Position numbers and translations under genes: made by a program
Part shown: positions 1 to 9,368 of the stretch, piece by piece
Layout: every line of letters begins with the position of its first letter
Position numbering within the stretch: the stretch's first letter is position 1
Assembly (NCBI GenBank): GCA_963837335.1
Contig: CAWINS010000021.1
Location: 124,001-188,000, forward strand
DNA length: 64,000 nucleotides
Source of the DNA: RYN-230 sp963837335
GTDB taxonomy: Bacteria > Actinomycetota > Actinomycetes > Streptosporangiales > Streptosporangiaceae
Direction of reading: 5' to 3'
The notes under the pieces: model-generated
Database searches by the model: none
The model's input: only the letters and a program-made list of their open reading frames with translations
Told to the model about the DNA's origin: nothing

Positions 1-320
1 GAGACCGTGAACAGGGCGATGCCGGCCAGGAACATCCGGCGGCGGCCCAGGATGTCACCCGCCCGGCCGCCGAGCAGCAGCAGGCCGCCGAACGTGAGGG
101 TGTAGGCATTCAGCACCCAGGACAGTCCGGCCGTGGAGAAGTGCAGCCCGGTCTGGATGTGCGGCAGCGCAATGTTGACCACGGTCAGATCCAGGATGAT
201 CATGAGCTGCGCGGAAAGCATGACGAGCAGGGCGATGCCGGGACGACCGCGGGTCCGGGACGTACCCGGGGGCCGCAGCCCGACCGCAGGCGATGCGGCG
301 GAGGAAGGAGAAGCAGGCAC
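1..320 (-). CDS. MFS drug:proton antiporter, DHA2/EmrB type (N-terminal part, cut by window edge)
   Basis: About 106 N-terminal residues are visible. A proline-rich leader is followed by a first membrane helix with the segment LMIILDLTVVNIALPHIQ, which carries the conserved D and N of the DHA2 (14-TM) drug exporter family. Next comes a second helix ending in the loop GGRAGDILGRRR, the MFS signature between helices 2 and 3. The GTG start at 320 is chosen because AGGAG lies 8 nt upstream. It is divergent from the TetR gene at 487, with a perfect inverted repeat between them, so it is probably the repressor's target. Substrate unknown. The rest of the gene lies left of the window. Confidence 0.85.
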   Translation of the reverse strand, partial: MPASPSSAASPAVGLRPPGTSRTRGRPGIALLVMLSAQLMIILDLTVVNIALPHIQTGLHFSTAGLSWVLNAYTLTFGGLLLLGGRAGDILGRRRMFLAGIALFTV

Positions 321-369
321 AGTTGTCTCCTGGAAGTGGAGTACTGGGACGATCAGAGGTAGTCTGCGG

Positions 370-396
370 AGTAATCGGAGACCTACTCCGATTACT
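370..396. promoter_or_regulatory. TetR operator: perfect 11-bp inverted repeat with 5-bp spacer
   Basis: The half-sites AGTAATCGGAG (370-380) and CTCCGATTACT (386-396) are exact reverse complements around a 5-bp spacer. A further partial half-site, ACTCCGGTTA, lies at 408-417. The element sits between the divergent MFS exporter and TetR genes. This is the usual place and size for an operator bound by a TetR dimer controlling both promoters. That binding is inferred. Confidence 0.8.
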
Positions 397-486
397 ATAC
401 GGAGGCACACTCCGGTTAGCAACCCCATTAACAGCCCGGCGGCTGGTTGCTGGCGGCTGGTTTAAGGCACAGGCATCTGAGGCAGA

Positions 487-1146
487 GTGGACCGGATGAG
501 CGCGACGAGCTCCCCCGAGGGGACGATGCGGGCCGATGCGCGGCGCAACCGCCAGCGGCTGATCGAGGCGGCCCTGGCGGCGTTCGCCGAGCACGGGGCC
601 GACGACGCGTCCCTCGATGAGATAGCGCGCCGGGCCGGGGTCGGGATCGGCACCCTGTACCGGCATTTCCCGACCCGCCAGGCGCTCCTCGAGGCGGTCT
701 ACCGCAGCCAGGTCGAGGCGCTGTGCGCGCAGGCCCAGGACTACTCGGCCGCGGCGGGGGACGTCTCGGCCAGTGAAGCGCTGACCCGCTGGCTGGAGGC
801 GCTGGTCGCCTTCGCGGCCACCAAGCGGAACCTGACCATCTCGATGATGTCGTCCCTGGGCGGCAAGAACGCCGAGGTGGTCAGCTCGTGCAGCGCGATG
901 ATCCGGGAGGCCGTGGTCCCGCTGCTGGCCCGGGCCCAGCAGGCGGGAGAGATCCGGCCGGACGTGGACGTGGCGGACCTGCTGAAGATGTCACATGCGA
1001 TCTCGGTCGCCTGCGAGTACCCATCGACTCATTCTGACCAGGCTCAGCGGCTGCTCACGGTGATGCTCGACGGGCTGCGCCACGGTGCTGGCCCGGACGG
1101 TGCTGGCCCGGACGGGCTGGCCCAGACGGGCCGGCCCGCCGGGTGA
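487..1146 (+). CDS. TetR/AcrR-family transcriptional repressor
   Basis: The N-terminal HTH has the classic TetR pattern: a helix with RLIEAALAAFAEHG, then SLDEIARRAGVGIGTLYRHFPTR, about residues 20-65. A helical ligand-binding domain follows. The start is either GTG 487 or ATG 496. Neither has a strong ribosome site, and 487 is used here. It is divergent from the MFS exporter, with the inverted repeat at 370-396 between them, so it is predicted to repress the exporter and itself until a ligand binds. The C-terminus contains a 15-bp tandem repeat (1084-1098 and 1099-1113, with a degenerate third copy to 1128), giving repeated GAGPD. The stop lies only 2 bp from the convergent Lrp gene. Confidence 0.9.
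   Translation: MDRMSATSSPEGTMRADARRNRQRLIEAALAAFAEHGADDASLDEIARRAGVGIGTLYRHFPTRQALLEAVYRSQVEALCAQAQDYSAAAGDVSASEALTRWLEALVAFAATKRNLTISMMSSLGGKNAEVVSSCSAMIREAVVPLLARAQQAGEIRPDVDVADLLKMSHAISVACEYPSTHSDQAQRLLTVMLDGLRHGAGPDGAGPDGLAQTGRPAG
1084..1128 (+). repeat. 15-bp coding tandem repeat in the TetR tail
   Basis: The unit GGTGCTGGCCCGGAC occurs at 1084-1098 and 1099-1113, with a degenerate third unit to 1128. It encodes GAGPD repeats in a probably disordered tail. Similar G/A/P/D repeats occur in other proteins of this window. Confidence 0.85.
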
Positions 1147-1148
1147 TA

Positions 1149-1706
1149 TCAGCCGAGACTGCCCGGCTCGGCTCGGTGCGGGCCCGCGCTGTCCAGGTCG
1201 GTGCCGTCCGGGATGGGACCCTCGGGGTCGCTGCCGTCCGGCCCGGTGCTGAACTCCCCGGAGTGCTCCAGGTCAGGAGGGCGGTTCTCATACGGGGTGC
1301 TGAGCACGATCGTGGTCCGGGTTGACACCCCCGCGCAGGCCCGGATCTGCTGCAGCAGGTCCTCCAGGGCCGACGGCGTCGCCACCCTGACCTTGAGGAT
1401 GTAGTTCTCATCGCCGGCCACGCTGTGGCAGGCCTCGATCCCCGGCAGGTGGGCGAGGCGTTCCGGCGCGTCGTCCGGGGCCGCCGGGTCGAACGGCTTG
1501 ATGGAGATGAACGCGGTCAGCGGGAGGCCAGCCGCGGCCGGGTCGATCATGGCGGCGTACCCCTTGATCACCCCGCGCCGCTCCAGCCGACGGACCCGCT
1601 GGTGCGTTGCTGATACCGAGAGCCCGGTCTGCCGGGACAGCTCAGTGAAGCTGATCCGGCCGTCACGGCACAGCAGCGAGACGATCTTGCGGTCGATGTC
1701 TTCCAC
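1149..1706 (-). CDS. Lrp/AsnC-family transcriptional regulator
   Basis: The first about 60 residues form the Lrp HTH: VEDIDRKIVSLL, then FTELSRQTGLSVSATHQRVRRL. An AsnC-type ligand-binding (RAM) domain follows, containing the family pattern GIEACHSVAGDENYILKVRV. GTG 1706 is preferred because it places VEDIDRK at the N-terminus as in typical Lrp proteins. The open frame continues upstream without similarity. The C-terminal 40 residues are a G/P/D-rich tail with degenerate repeats. Such proteins usually sense an amino acid. It is divergent from the ABC ATPase at 1958 and convergent with TetR. Confidence 0.85.
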   Translation of the reverse strand: MEDIDRKIVSLLCRDGRISFTELSRQTGLSVSATHQRVRRLERRGVIKGYAAMIDPAAAGLPLTAFISIKPFDPAAPDDAPERLAHLPGIEACHSVAGDENYILKVRVATPSALEDLLQQIRACAGVSTRTTIVLSTPYENRPPDLEHSGEFSTGPDGSDPEGPIPDGTDLDSAGPHRAEPGSLG

Positions 1707-1707
1707 C

Positions 1708-1768
1708 CCGTTACGGTAATCCGCAACCAGCCAGCCGCGGTCCTTTGATCGTAACGGCCTGATAACGG
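1708..1768. promoter_or_regulatory. Possible Lrp operator region (repeated TAACGG/CCGTTA)
   Basis: CCGTTACGG (1708-1716, palindromic), GTAACGG (1751-1757) and ATAACGG (1762-1768) cluster just upstream of the Lrp start. Repeated short sites next to an Lrp gene often indicate autoregulation. The motif is short, so this is tentative. Confidence 0.3.
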
Positions 1769-1957
1769 GCTTTACGCTCAGGTAACAGGATGTGACTGCA
1801 GTCTTAACCTGGCCCGGCGAGCCGGATACGCTGCGCGCCAGAAGGGGAAACAGGACGCCAGGCGGCATCGCGTTGCATAGCCGCCCCTAGCGTCCCCGGA
1901 AACCCCTGGCACGGCACTGCAGCGGAGCGGTGCCCCGGAGAGCAACGGAGCGCGCCG

Positions 1958-3194
<1,237 letters not shown>

Positions 3195-3237
3195 CCGCGC
3201 CCGCGGCCTCAGCCCAGCCCGGCCGCCTGACCCAGGA

Positions 3238-4374
3238 TCAGGCGCCGCCCACGACGACGAGATCGCGGGTGACGTGGTTCAGCCGTTCGTAACCTTGCTC
3301 GGTGCAGACCACGATGTCCTCGATCCTGGCTCCGTGCGGGCCCGGATAGATCCCGGGCTCGACGGAGAAGGCCATGCCCGGGGCGAGCGGCTCGGCGTTG
3401 CCGGCCACGATGTACGGGTCCTCGTGCGTCTCCAGCCCGATCCCGTGCCCGGTCCGGTGCACGAATTCCGGCCCGTACCCCGCCTGGGTGATCGGGGTCC
3501 GGGCCGCGGCGTTGACGGCCTCCGCGGTGACGCCGGGCCGTACCGCCGCGCACGCTGCCTCCTGGGCGTCCCGGAGGACCTCGTAGTAGGCGGTGAACTC
3601 GGCGGGCGGGCTGCCGATCGCGTAGACGCGGGTGCAGTCGGAGCAGTACCCGCTGGGCATGGTGCCGCCGATGTCCACGACAACGGCGTCGCCGGGCTGG
3701 AGCACCCGGCCGGACGGCTCGTGGTGCGGGCTCGCCGCGTTCGGCCCCGACGCGATGATCACGAAGTCGGTTCGCGCGTGACCTTCGTTGCTGATCGCGG
3801 CGGCGACGTCCGCCGCGACCTCGAGCTCGGTCCGGCCGGGGCGCAGCCAGCCAGGTACCGCGGCGTGCACCCGGTCGATGGCGGCGCCGGCCTCGCGGAG
3901 CGCCGCCACCTCGGCCGGGCTCTTGCGCGAGCGCAGGTCCCGCAGGGCCACGCTGGCCAGGCCCTGCCGGGCCGCGGGCAGCGCGGCCTGGAAACGGAGC
4001 ACCATCATGGCCCACATCCGGTCGGCCAGGCCGACCGAGGAGACCGGCCCGAGCCGCCGGGCGACCAGCTCATAGGGATCGTCGGTCTCGTCCCACGGGA
4101 TCATTTCCAGGCCGAAGGCCCCGGCCGGCGAGGCCTGCGCGGCGGGCAGCTCCAGCCGCGGCACGACCAGGAACGGCTCCCCGTCGGCGGGCAGCGCGAG
4201 GCAGGTGAGCCGCTCCAGCTGGTGCGCGTCGTAGCCGGTCACATAGCGCAGGTCCGGGCCGGGGGTGAGCAGCAGCGCGCCCAGCCCGGCCGCGCCGGTG
4301 GCGTCCGCGGCGAGCCGCAGCCGCTCCGCTGGATATAGTGCTGTCGTGGCGGCGACGGCGTGCCCGCTAGCCAC
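3238..4374 (-). CDS. M24-family metallopeptidase (Xaa-Pro aminopeptidase-like)
   Basis: It has a creatinase-type N-terminal domain (LLTPGPDLRYVTGYDAHQLE) and a C-terminal pita-bread peptidase domain. The five M24 metal ligands are visible in order: D in VVVDIGG, D in CSDCTRVY, H in TGHGIGLETHE, E in FSVEPGIY, and E in ARIEDIVV. It therefore probably removes N-terminal residues before proline (PepP/PepQ-like) and needs two divalent metals. The start is uncertain: GTG 4374 is used, while ATG 4407 is in frame with no better ribosome site. It is convergent with the UgpC-type gene. Confidence 0.85.
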   Translation of the reverse strand: MASGHAVAATTALYPAERLRLAADATGAAGLGALLLTPGPDLRYVTGYDAHQLERLTCLALPADGEPFLVVPRLELPAAQASPAGAFGLEMIPWDETDDPYELVARRLGPVSSVGLADRMWAMMVLRFQAALPAARQGLASVALRDLRSRKSPAEVAALREAGAAIDRVHAAVPGWLRPGRTELEVAADVAAAISNEGHARTDFVIIASGPNAASPHHEPSGRVLQPGDAVVVDIGGTMPSGYCSDCTRVYAIGSPPAEFTAYYEVLRDAQEAACAAVRPGVTAEAVNAAARTPITQAGYGPEFVHRTGHGIGLETHEDPYIVAGNAEPLAPGMAFSVEPGIYPGPHGARIEDIVVCTEQGYERLNHVTRDLVVVGGA

Positions 4375-4560
4375 GGAACCCGCCCGGTTTGCCCGGGGAG
4401 AGTGCATGCCAGATCTGCATGGGGGCCATCTAACCACGGGGTGTTTCTTGCCGTTGACGGTGCACCACCGCTCTGTTGTGGCGGCAGCCTGTCCCCATCT
4501 AGACAGGAGTGCCCCCCATGCATCACTCTTGGTGTACCTCAGCTCACGATATGAACGGCA

Positions 4561-5439
4561 ATGACTCCAGAGATCGTTAGTTCCCCGGCTCCTCTCGAGC
4601 CTGGCGCCGCGGCTGGGCTCGGCCGTGAGGCGGCCCGGGCCGCGTTCGCGTCCGCGTCCGGCCCCTTCACCCTGCGCCCGCGGAACTCCGAACGGGCCCC
4701 CGGCGATCCGACCGCGCTGGCTGCGGCATTACTGCAGGAACGTCACGTCACGCTCGAGCTGCAGCGCGCCATCCTGCCGTTGCACGAAGCCCCGTTCGAC
4801 CTCCCTGGCCTGCGCGCGGTAGTCCGCTACCTGCCCGCGTCGGCGGACAGCCGGGTGGGCGGCGACTGGTACATCACGGCCGAGATGCCGGCCGGCGACG
4901 TCCTGCTGGCCATCGGTGACGTGGCCGGCCACGGCCTCGATGCGGCGGCCGGCATGGCCCGGCTGCGCGGCGCGCTGGCCGGGCTGGCCATCACCGGCGC
5001 ACCGCCGGAGCGCCTGGTGGGCTGGCTGAATGACCTGGTGCATCACGTGGCCCCCGAGCACACCGCCTCCGTGGTAGCCGGATACTTCGACCCGCCCAGC
5101 CGGCGGCTCACCTGGGCCCAGGCAGGCCACCCGCCCCCGCTTCTGGTCCGCGGCGGCACCGCGCGGCCCCTGGGGCAGCCGGCCGGGATCCTGCTCGGTG
5201 CCGGGCGAAGCGGCTACGACGCCATGACGGTGATCCTGGAGGCGGGCGACGTCCTGCTGCTCTACAGCGACGGCCTGGTGGAGCGCCGGAACCGTCCGCT
5301 GGATGAAGGGCTCGAGACGCTGGCCCGGGCCGCCGCGGGGATCGGTGACCCAGAGCAGCTGATCACGGCGGTGCTGGATGCCCTCGGCTCGACCGATTCC
5401 GAGGACGACACCTGCCTGGTGGCCCTGCGGGTGCTCTAG
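4561..5439 (+). CDS. PP2C-type serine phosphatase (SpoIIE/RsbU domain)
   Basis: 292 aa. After about 60 variable residues comes a helix (LLQERHVTLELQRAILP) typical of the lead into RsbU catalytic domains. PP2C/SpoIIE motifs follow: RVGGDWY, AIGDVAGHGLDAA (metal-binding D and G), AGHPPPLLV, LYSDGLVERR and the final metal motif DDTCLVAL. No sensor domain is fused, so this is a minimal phosphatase. In actinomycetes such enzymes usually dephosphorylate anti-sigma-factor antagonists. No partner kinase or antagonist is adjacent. ATG 4561 is the first plausible start; no strong ribosome site is seen. Confidence 0.85.
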   Translation: MTPEIVSSPAPLEPGAAAGLGREAARAAFASASGPFTLRPRNSERAPGDPTALAAALLQERHVTLELQRAILPLHEAPFDLPGLRAVVRYLPASADSRVGGDWYITAEMPAGDVLLAIGDVAGHGLDAAAGMARLRGALAGLAITGAPPERLVGWLNDLVHHVAPEHTASVVAGYFDPPSRRLTWAQAGHPPPLLVRGGTARPLGQPAGILLGAGRSGYDAMTVILEAGDVLLLYSDGLVERRNRPLDEGLETLARAAAGIGDPEQLITAVLDALGSTDSEDDTCLVALRVL

Positions 5440-5467
5440 GCACCGGCCTGACGCCGCCACGCAGGTG

Positions 5468-6358
5468 CTACGCGGTAAGCACGTTCGCCGCCCGGCGCAG
5501 CGAGGAGCCCAGGCCCCAGCGGGCGTCGAGCGCAGCCAGCCGGTCCGGATCGGCGTCGCTGACCGGCAGCCGGCCCGCGACGTCGGGGACCGGCGCGTCG
5601 GTCGCCACCCGGACGACCGGGATCGCCGCCGCCAGGTACTCGCGGGCCCCCTCGAGCTTCGGGCGGCTGCCCTTGGGGAAGCCACCATGTCCCCGGTCCA
5701 GCGCGTCGAGGATGGCGTCGATCCCCCCGAAGGCCTGGACCAGCGCGGCGGCGGTCTTGTCGCCCACCCCGGGCACGCCGGGCAGGCCATCGCTCGGGTC
5801 GCCGCGCAGCACCGCGAAGTCGGCGTAGGCCCGGCCAGGGATCCCGTAGCGCTCGGTCACCGCGGCCTCGTCCACGACGTCCAGCTTGGACAGGCCACGG
5901 ACGGTGTAGATGACCCGGACCGGCCGCTCGTCGTCCACCAGCTGGAACAGGTCGCGGTCACCGGTGACAATCTCGACCGGGCCCTCGGCCCGGGTGGCCA
6001 GCGTCCCGATGACGTCGTCCGCCTCGTAGCCGGAAGCGGCCGCCATGACCAGGCCGAGGGCCCCGAGCACCTGCTCGATCACCGGGATCTGCGCGGTGAG
6101 CGCCGGCGGGGCCTCCTCGCTGCCGTCTGCCCGGGCCCGGTGGGCCTTGTACGACGGCAGCGCGGCGACCCGGAAGGCCGGGCGCCAGTCCGCGTCCATG
6201 CAGGCGATCAGGCCAGCCGGCGAACGGCCCCGGACCAGCCGGGAGATCATGTCCAGCAGCCCGCGGACCGCGTTGACCGGGGTCCCGTCCGGCGCGGTCA
6301 GCGTGTCCGGCACCCCGTAGAAGGCGCGGTAGTACAGCGAGGCGGTGTCCAGCAGCAT
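5468..6358 (-). CDS. 5'-3' exonuclease / flap endonuclease (Pol I N-terminal domain homolog)
   Basis: 296 aa, resembling the stand-alone 5'-nuclease domain of DNA polymerase I. Acidic metal-binding motifs are visible: MLLDTASLYYRAFYG at the start, YKAHRA, GYEADDVIGTLA (ADD), VTGDRDLFQLV (GDRD) and the helix-hairpin-helix GVPGVGDKTAAALV. It should cut 5' flaps or RNA/DNA ends in replication and repair. ATG 6358 begins exactly at the conserved MLLDT; GTG 6370 is an alternative. It is divergent from the transporter at 6480 and convergent with the phosphatase gene. Confidence 0.9.
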   Translation of the reverse strand: MLLDTASLYYRAFYGVPDTLTAPDGTPVNAVRGLLDMISRLVRGRSPAGLIACMDADWRPAFRVAALPSYKAHRARADGSEEAPPALTAQIPVIEQVLGALGLVMAAASGYEADDVIGTLATRAEGPVEIVTGDRDLFQLVDDERPVRVIYTVRGLSKLDVVDEAAVTERYGIPGRAYADFAVLRGDPSDGLPGVPGVGDKTAAALVQAFGGIDAILDALDRGHGGFPKGSRPKLEGAREYLAAAIPVVRVATDAPVPDVAGRLPVSDADPDRLAALDARWGLGSSLRRAANVLTA

Positions 6359-6479
6359 CAGCGGTCCCACCCCGGCTATCCTGCCAGGCCTGGCCGCTAT
6401 CGTTGACCAACCCCCGCCGCGAGCCGGCCTGCCGCAGGGAAGGGACCGGGCACTGTCCGCAACAGAGGCCACCGGGCTG

Positions 6480-7748
6480 GTGCACGGGCCGGCCGCCGAG
6501 GCGCTGTCCTGCGTGCTGCTCGCGGTGCTGCTGGCCGCCGCCATCACCCGGCCGAAATGGCTGCCGGAGGCGGCCGCCGCCGGGCTGGCCGCGGTGGCGG
6601 TGATCGCGACCGGCGCACTGCCGTGGCAGCAGGCCCGCGCCGAGGCCGGCCGGCTGCTGCCGGTCCTGGCGTTCCTCGGCGCGATCCTGGTGGTAGGGCA
6701 CGTCTGCCAGCAGGAGGGACTGTTCGCGGCGGCCGGGGCCCGGCTCGCCCGGGCCAGCCGGGGCTCACCGGTGCGGCTGCTGGGCGGCGTGTTCGGTCTC
6801 GCCTCGGTGACCACCGCGGTGCTCAGCCTGGACACCACGGTGGTCCTGCTGACCCCGGTGGTGCACGACACCGCGACCCGGCTCCGGCTCCGCCCCAAGC
6901 CCCACGTGTACGCGTGCACCCACCTGGCCAACTCGGCGTCGCTGCTGCTGCCGGTGTCCAACCTCACGAACCTGCTGGCCTTCTCGGTCGCCGGGCTGAC
7001 CCTGATCCACTTCGGCGCGCTGATGGCGCTGCCGTGGGTGGTGGCGATCGCCGTGGAGTACGCGGCCTTCCGCTGGTTCTTCGCCGGGGACCTGATCACG
7101 GCCGGTCCGGCCGCGACCCGGGCGGCGGAGCCACCACTCCCCCGGATCCCGCGTTTCGCGCTGGTCACGGTGCTCGCCACGCTGGCCGGTTTCGTGCTGA
7201 CCTCACTGGCCGGGCTGAACCCGGCCTGGGCGGCCGCGGCCGGGGCGGTGGTGCTGGCGGCCAGGAGCCTGGTCCGCGGCCAGGACCGCCCGGCGGAGCT
7301 GGCCCAGGCGCTGAGCGTCCCGTTCCTGTTCTTCGTGCTGGGCCTGGGCATCGTGGTCGAGGCGGTCGTGGCCAACGGGCTGGGCGCCGCGCTGGCCCGG
7401 GTGATTCCGGCCGGATCGTCGCTGCCCTCGCTGCTGGCCCTGGCCGGGCTGGCGGCCTTGCTCGCGAACGTGCTGAACAACCTGCCCGCGGTGCTGGTCC
7501 TGCTGTCGGTGCTGGCCGGGCGGGGGCTGCTGGGCGGCCCCGGCCCGGTGCTGGCCGTGCTGATCGGGGTCAATGTCGGCCCGAACCTCAGCTACGCGGG
7601 CTCCCTGGCCACGCTGCTGTGGCGGCGCCTGCTGGCCGACCGTGACCACCACACGGACCTGGGCGAGTTCACCCGCCTCGGGCTGCTCACCGTGCCCGCC
7701 GGGCTGGTCCTGACTACGGTGGCGCTGTGGGCGGTGCTGCGGATCTGA
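6480..7748 (+). CDS. ArsB/NhaD-superfamily (ion transporter) membrane protein
   Basis: About 422 aa and almost wholly hydrophobic, with some ten or more membrane segments. The repeat-type motifs NSASLLLPVSNLTNLLAF in the first half and NVLNNLPAVLVLL in the second half are typical of the ion transporter superfamily that includes ArsB, NhaD and CitM. A later loop GVNVGPNLSYAGSLATLLW matches the ArsB-like C-terminal signature. Substrate cannot be assigned: no arsR or arsC is nearby. GTG 6480 is taken as the start; the frame is open back to 6345, which would overlap the divergent exonuclease start. The 3' end overlaps the convergent GNAT gene by 35 bp. Confidence 0.75.
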   Translation: MHGPAAEALSCVLLAVLLAAAITRPKWLPEAAAAGLAAVAVIATGALPWQQARAEAGRLLPVLAFLGAILVVGHVCQQEGLFAAAGARLARASRGSPVRLLGGVFGLASVTTAVLSLDTTVVLLTPVVHDTATRLRLRPKPHVYACTHLANSASLLLPVSNLTNLLAFSVAGLTLIHFGALMALPWVVAIAVEYAAFRWFFAGDLITAGPAATRAAEPPLPRIPRFALVTVLATLAGFVLTSLAGLNPAWAAAAGAVVLAARSLVRGQDRPAELAQALSVPFLFFVLGLGIVVEAVVANGLGAALARVIPAGSSLPSLLALAGLAALLANVLNNLPAVLVLLSVLAGRGLLGGPGPVLAVLIGVNVGPNLSYAGSLATLLWRRLLADRDHHTDLGEFTRLGLLTVPAGLVLTTVALWAVLRI

Positions 7749-8277
7749 CCGGGCGGGCGAGTTCCTCCTCGTCCAGCGCATCGGCGCCGTCGCGGGGGTA
7801 GGCCTGCCGCCGGCCGGTGGGCATGAAGCCCATCCGCAGGTAGAACGCGCGGGCGCGGGCGTTGCCCAGCGCCACCCACAGGGTTACCCGGGACGCGCCG
7901 ACGGCCCAGGCATGATCTACCACCGCGCCGACCAGCAGGTCGGCCACGCCGGTCCCCCGCACCTGCGGGCTGACCCACATCGAGACGAGATGCCAGCCGC
8001 GCGGGTCGCGGGCAGGCGGATCAGTGGCGGGCCGGCCGCTGGCGGGCTGATCGGGTACGGCCGCGACCAGGCCGGCGGGCGTCCCGGCGCGCCAGGCCAG
8101 GAACCAGGGCCAGGCCCCGATCCGGGAACGCCACTGGGGCTCGGTGCGGGTCAGCTCGCGGCTGAGGGTCGAGGCGAACGCGTCCGGGGCGTCGGCCAGC
8201 GCCGCCAGCCGCACGTCGCGGACCGTGGCCCACTCGTCAGGCTGGGCCCGCCGGACCTGGACATCGCTCGCCGCCAT
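7714..8277 (-). CDS. GNAT-family N-acetyltransferase
   Basis: 187 aa with a single GNAT fold. The acetyl-CoA-binding motif A is VSMWVSPQVRGTGVADLLV (R/QxxGxG/A type). Motif B follows as VTLWVALGNARARAFYLRMGFMPTG, with the conserved N, A, FY and GF. Substrate unknown. The 3' end overlaps the convergent transporter gene by 35 bp, and the start is 67 bp from the divergent universal stress gene. Confidence 0.85.
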   Translation of the reverse strand: MAASDVQVRRAQPDEWATVRDVRLAALADAPDAFASTLSRELTRTEPQWRSRIGAWPWFLAWRAGTPAGLVAAVPDQPASGRPATDPPARDPRGWHLVSMWVSPQVRGTGVADLLVGAVVDHAWAVGASRVTLWVALGNARARAFYLRMGFMPTGRRQAYPRDGADALDEEELARPVRSAAPPTAPP

Positions 8278-8344
8278 GGGGTCCAGCGTCGCCGTTCACG
8301 GTAGTGGCGCGCAACCAGATAACCGGGGCGCGACACTGGTCACC

Positions 8345-8885
8345 ATGACCGTGCTCGTCTGGGTGACCGAGGAAAGCTGGATGGCGTGCGTGGACGCGGC
8401 GCTGGTCCGGGCGCCAGCCGATGAGGTGACCTTGCTGCACGTCACCGACGCGGGAGCGGTGGACGCGGCGCAGGGCGCCTTCTCCGCGCTGCTGGGCCGG
8501 GGCGGGGCGGGCCCGGGCAGGCAGCTGGAGGCCATGGCCGAGGCGGCCGCCACCGAGCTGCTGGAGGCCGCCGCCGCCCGGCTGGCCCGGCCCGCCGGGC
8601 AGCTGCGCCGCCGCGGCCGCCCCGAGCGCGAGGTGGTGGCAGGCGGCCCGGGACGCGGCGTTGCTCGTCCTGGGCCGCCAGGGCGCCGAGGCCGGTCCCC
8701 GGAGCCTGGGCAAGGCGGCCCGGTTCGTGGTCAACCACGCGCCCTGCCCGGTCCTGCTGGTCTGGCCGGGACCCGCCCCTGAGCACCCGCTCCCCCCGCC
8801 GCCGGACGACCAGCCGCCCGGCCGGCCGCCCGGGCCGCGCCGGCACCGCGGCCGGCCCGGCGGGCCGGGTCAGCGGTTGGAGTAG
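8345..8885 (+). CDS. Universal stress protein (UspA-like), one frameshift
   Basis: The first frame begins MTVLVWVTEESWMACVDAAL and TLLHVTD, the usual UspA beta1-alpha1 and beta2. Near 8641 a single extra A breaks the frame; removing it gives EVVAAARDAALLVLGRQG. That joins to LGKAARFVVNHAPCPVLLVWP, the C-terminal strand with the SxxxxxxxxAxCPVLLV signature. The corrected product is about 180 aa with an unusual proline-rich tail. It overlaps the convergent PPOX-fold gene by 16 bp. The frameshift is probably a sequencing error. Confidence 0.75.
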
Positions 8886-9313
8886 ACCCGCTCCGGGATC
8901 ATCAGGACGGCGGCCCGCCGCTCCTGCGCCATCACCCGGTCGTAGGTGTCCCAGTCCTCGTGGCTGCCGCCCGCCGCGCTGAACACCGCGCGCAGCAGCA
9001 GCCGCAGGCCCTCCGGGCTGAGACCGTCGAGCGGGTCGTCCGGCCCGGCCAGCTCGGTGCGGCCCTCGGCCGTGACCCACTCCCAGCCCGTGCGGACCGT
9101 CGCGGCCAGCCGCGGCCGGGCCCGCAGGTTGGCGAGCTTGCGGGAGTTCCCCCGGGTGGTAAAGCCGATCACCGGGACGCCCCGGACCGGATGATCCAGG
9201 ACTCCGCAGTTGACCACGGTGGCCTGGATTGTCTGGTCCGCGCGCAGGGTGGACACCACGCTCAGCCCGTGCTCCGCGGCTACCAGCCGGTCAAAGTCCG
9301 CCACATCAGCCAT
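8870..9313 (-). CDS. PPOX-class flavin/F420-dependent oxidoreductase family protein
   Basis: 147 aa. It matches the small split-barrel pyridoxamine-5'-phosphate-oxidase-like proteins of actinomycetes: GLSVVSTLRADQTIQATVVN, then a strand with GFTTRGNSRKLANLRARPRLAATV and GWEWVTAEGRTEL. Members bind F420 or FMN and reduce varied substrates. ATG 9313 is chosen over the further upstream frame start because family members begin near ADFDRLVAAEHG. No clear ribosome site precedes it. It is downstream of helY in reverse orientation. Confidence 0.8.
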   Translation of the reverse strand: MADVADFDRLVAAEHGLSVVSTLRADQTIQATVVNCGVLDHPVRGVPVIGFTTRGNSRKLANLRARPRLAATVRTGWEWVTAEGRTELAGPDDPLDGLSPEGLRLLLRAVFSAAGGSHEDWDTYDRVMAQERRAAVLMIPERVYSNR

Positions 9314-9368
9314 GGGGGAAAGCTTAGTGCGCACCGGGAGGGCCACGCCGGAGCGGAACCCGGCCTGG

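Noticed and set aside
6359..7573. N-terminal extension of the 5'-3' exonuclease frame
   Set aside because: The extra about 400 residues are antisense to the ArsB/NhaD-type transporter and low in complexity. The nuclease family starts at MLLDTAS.
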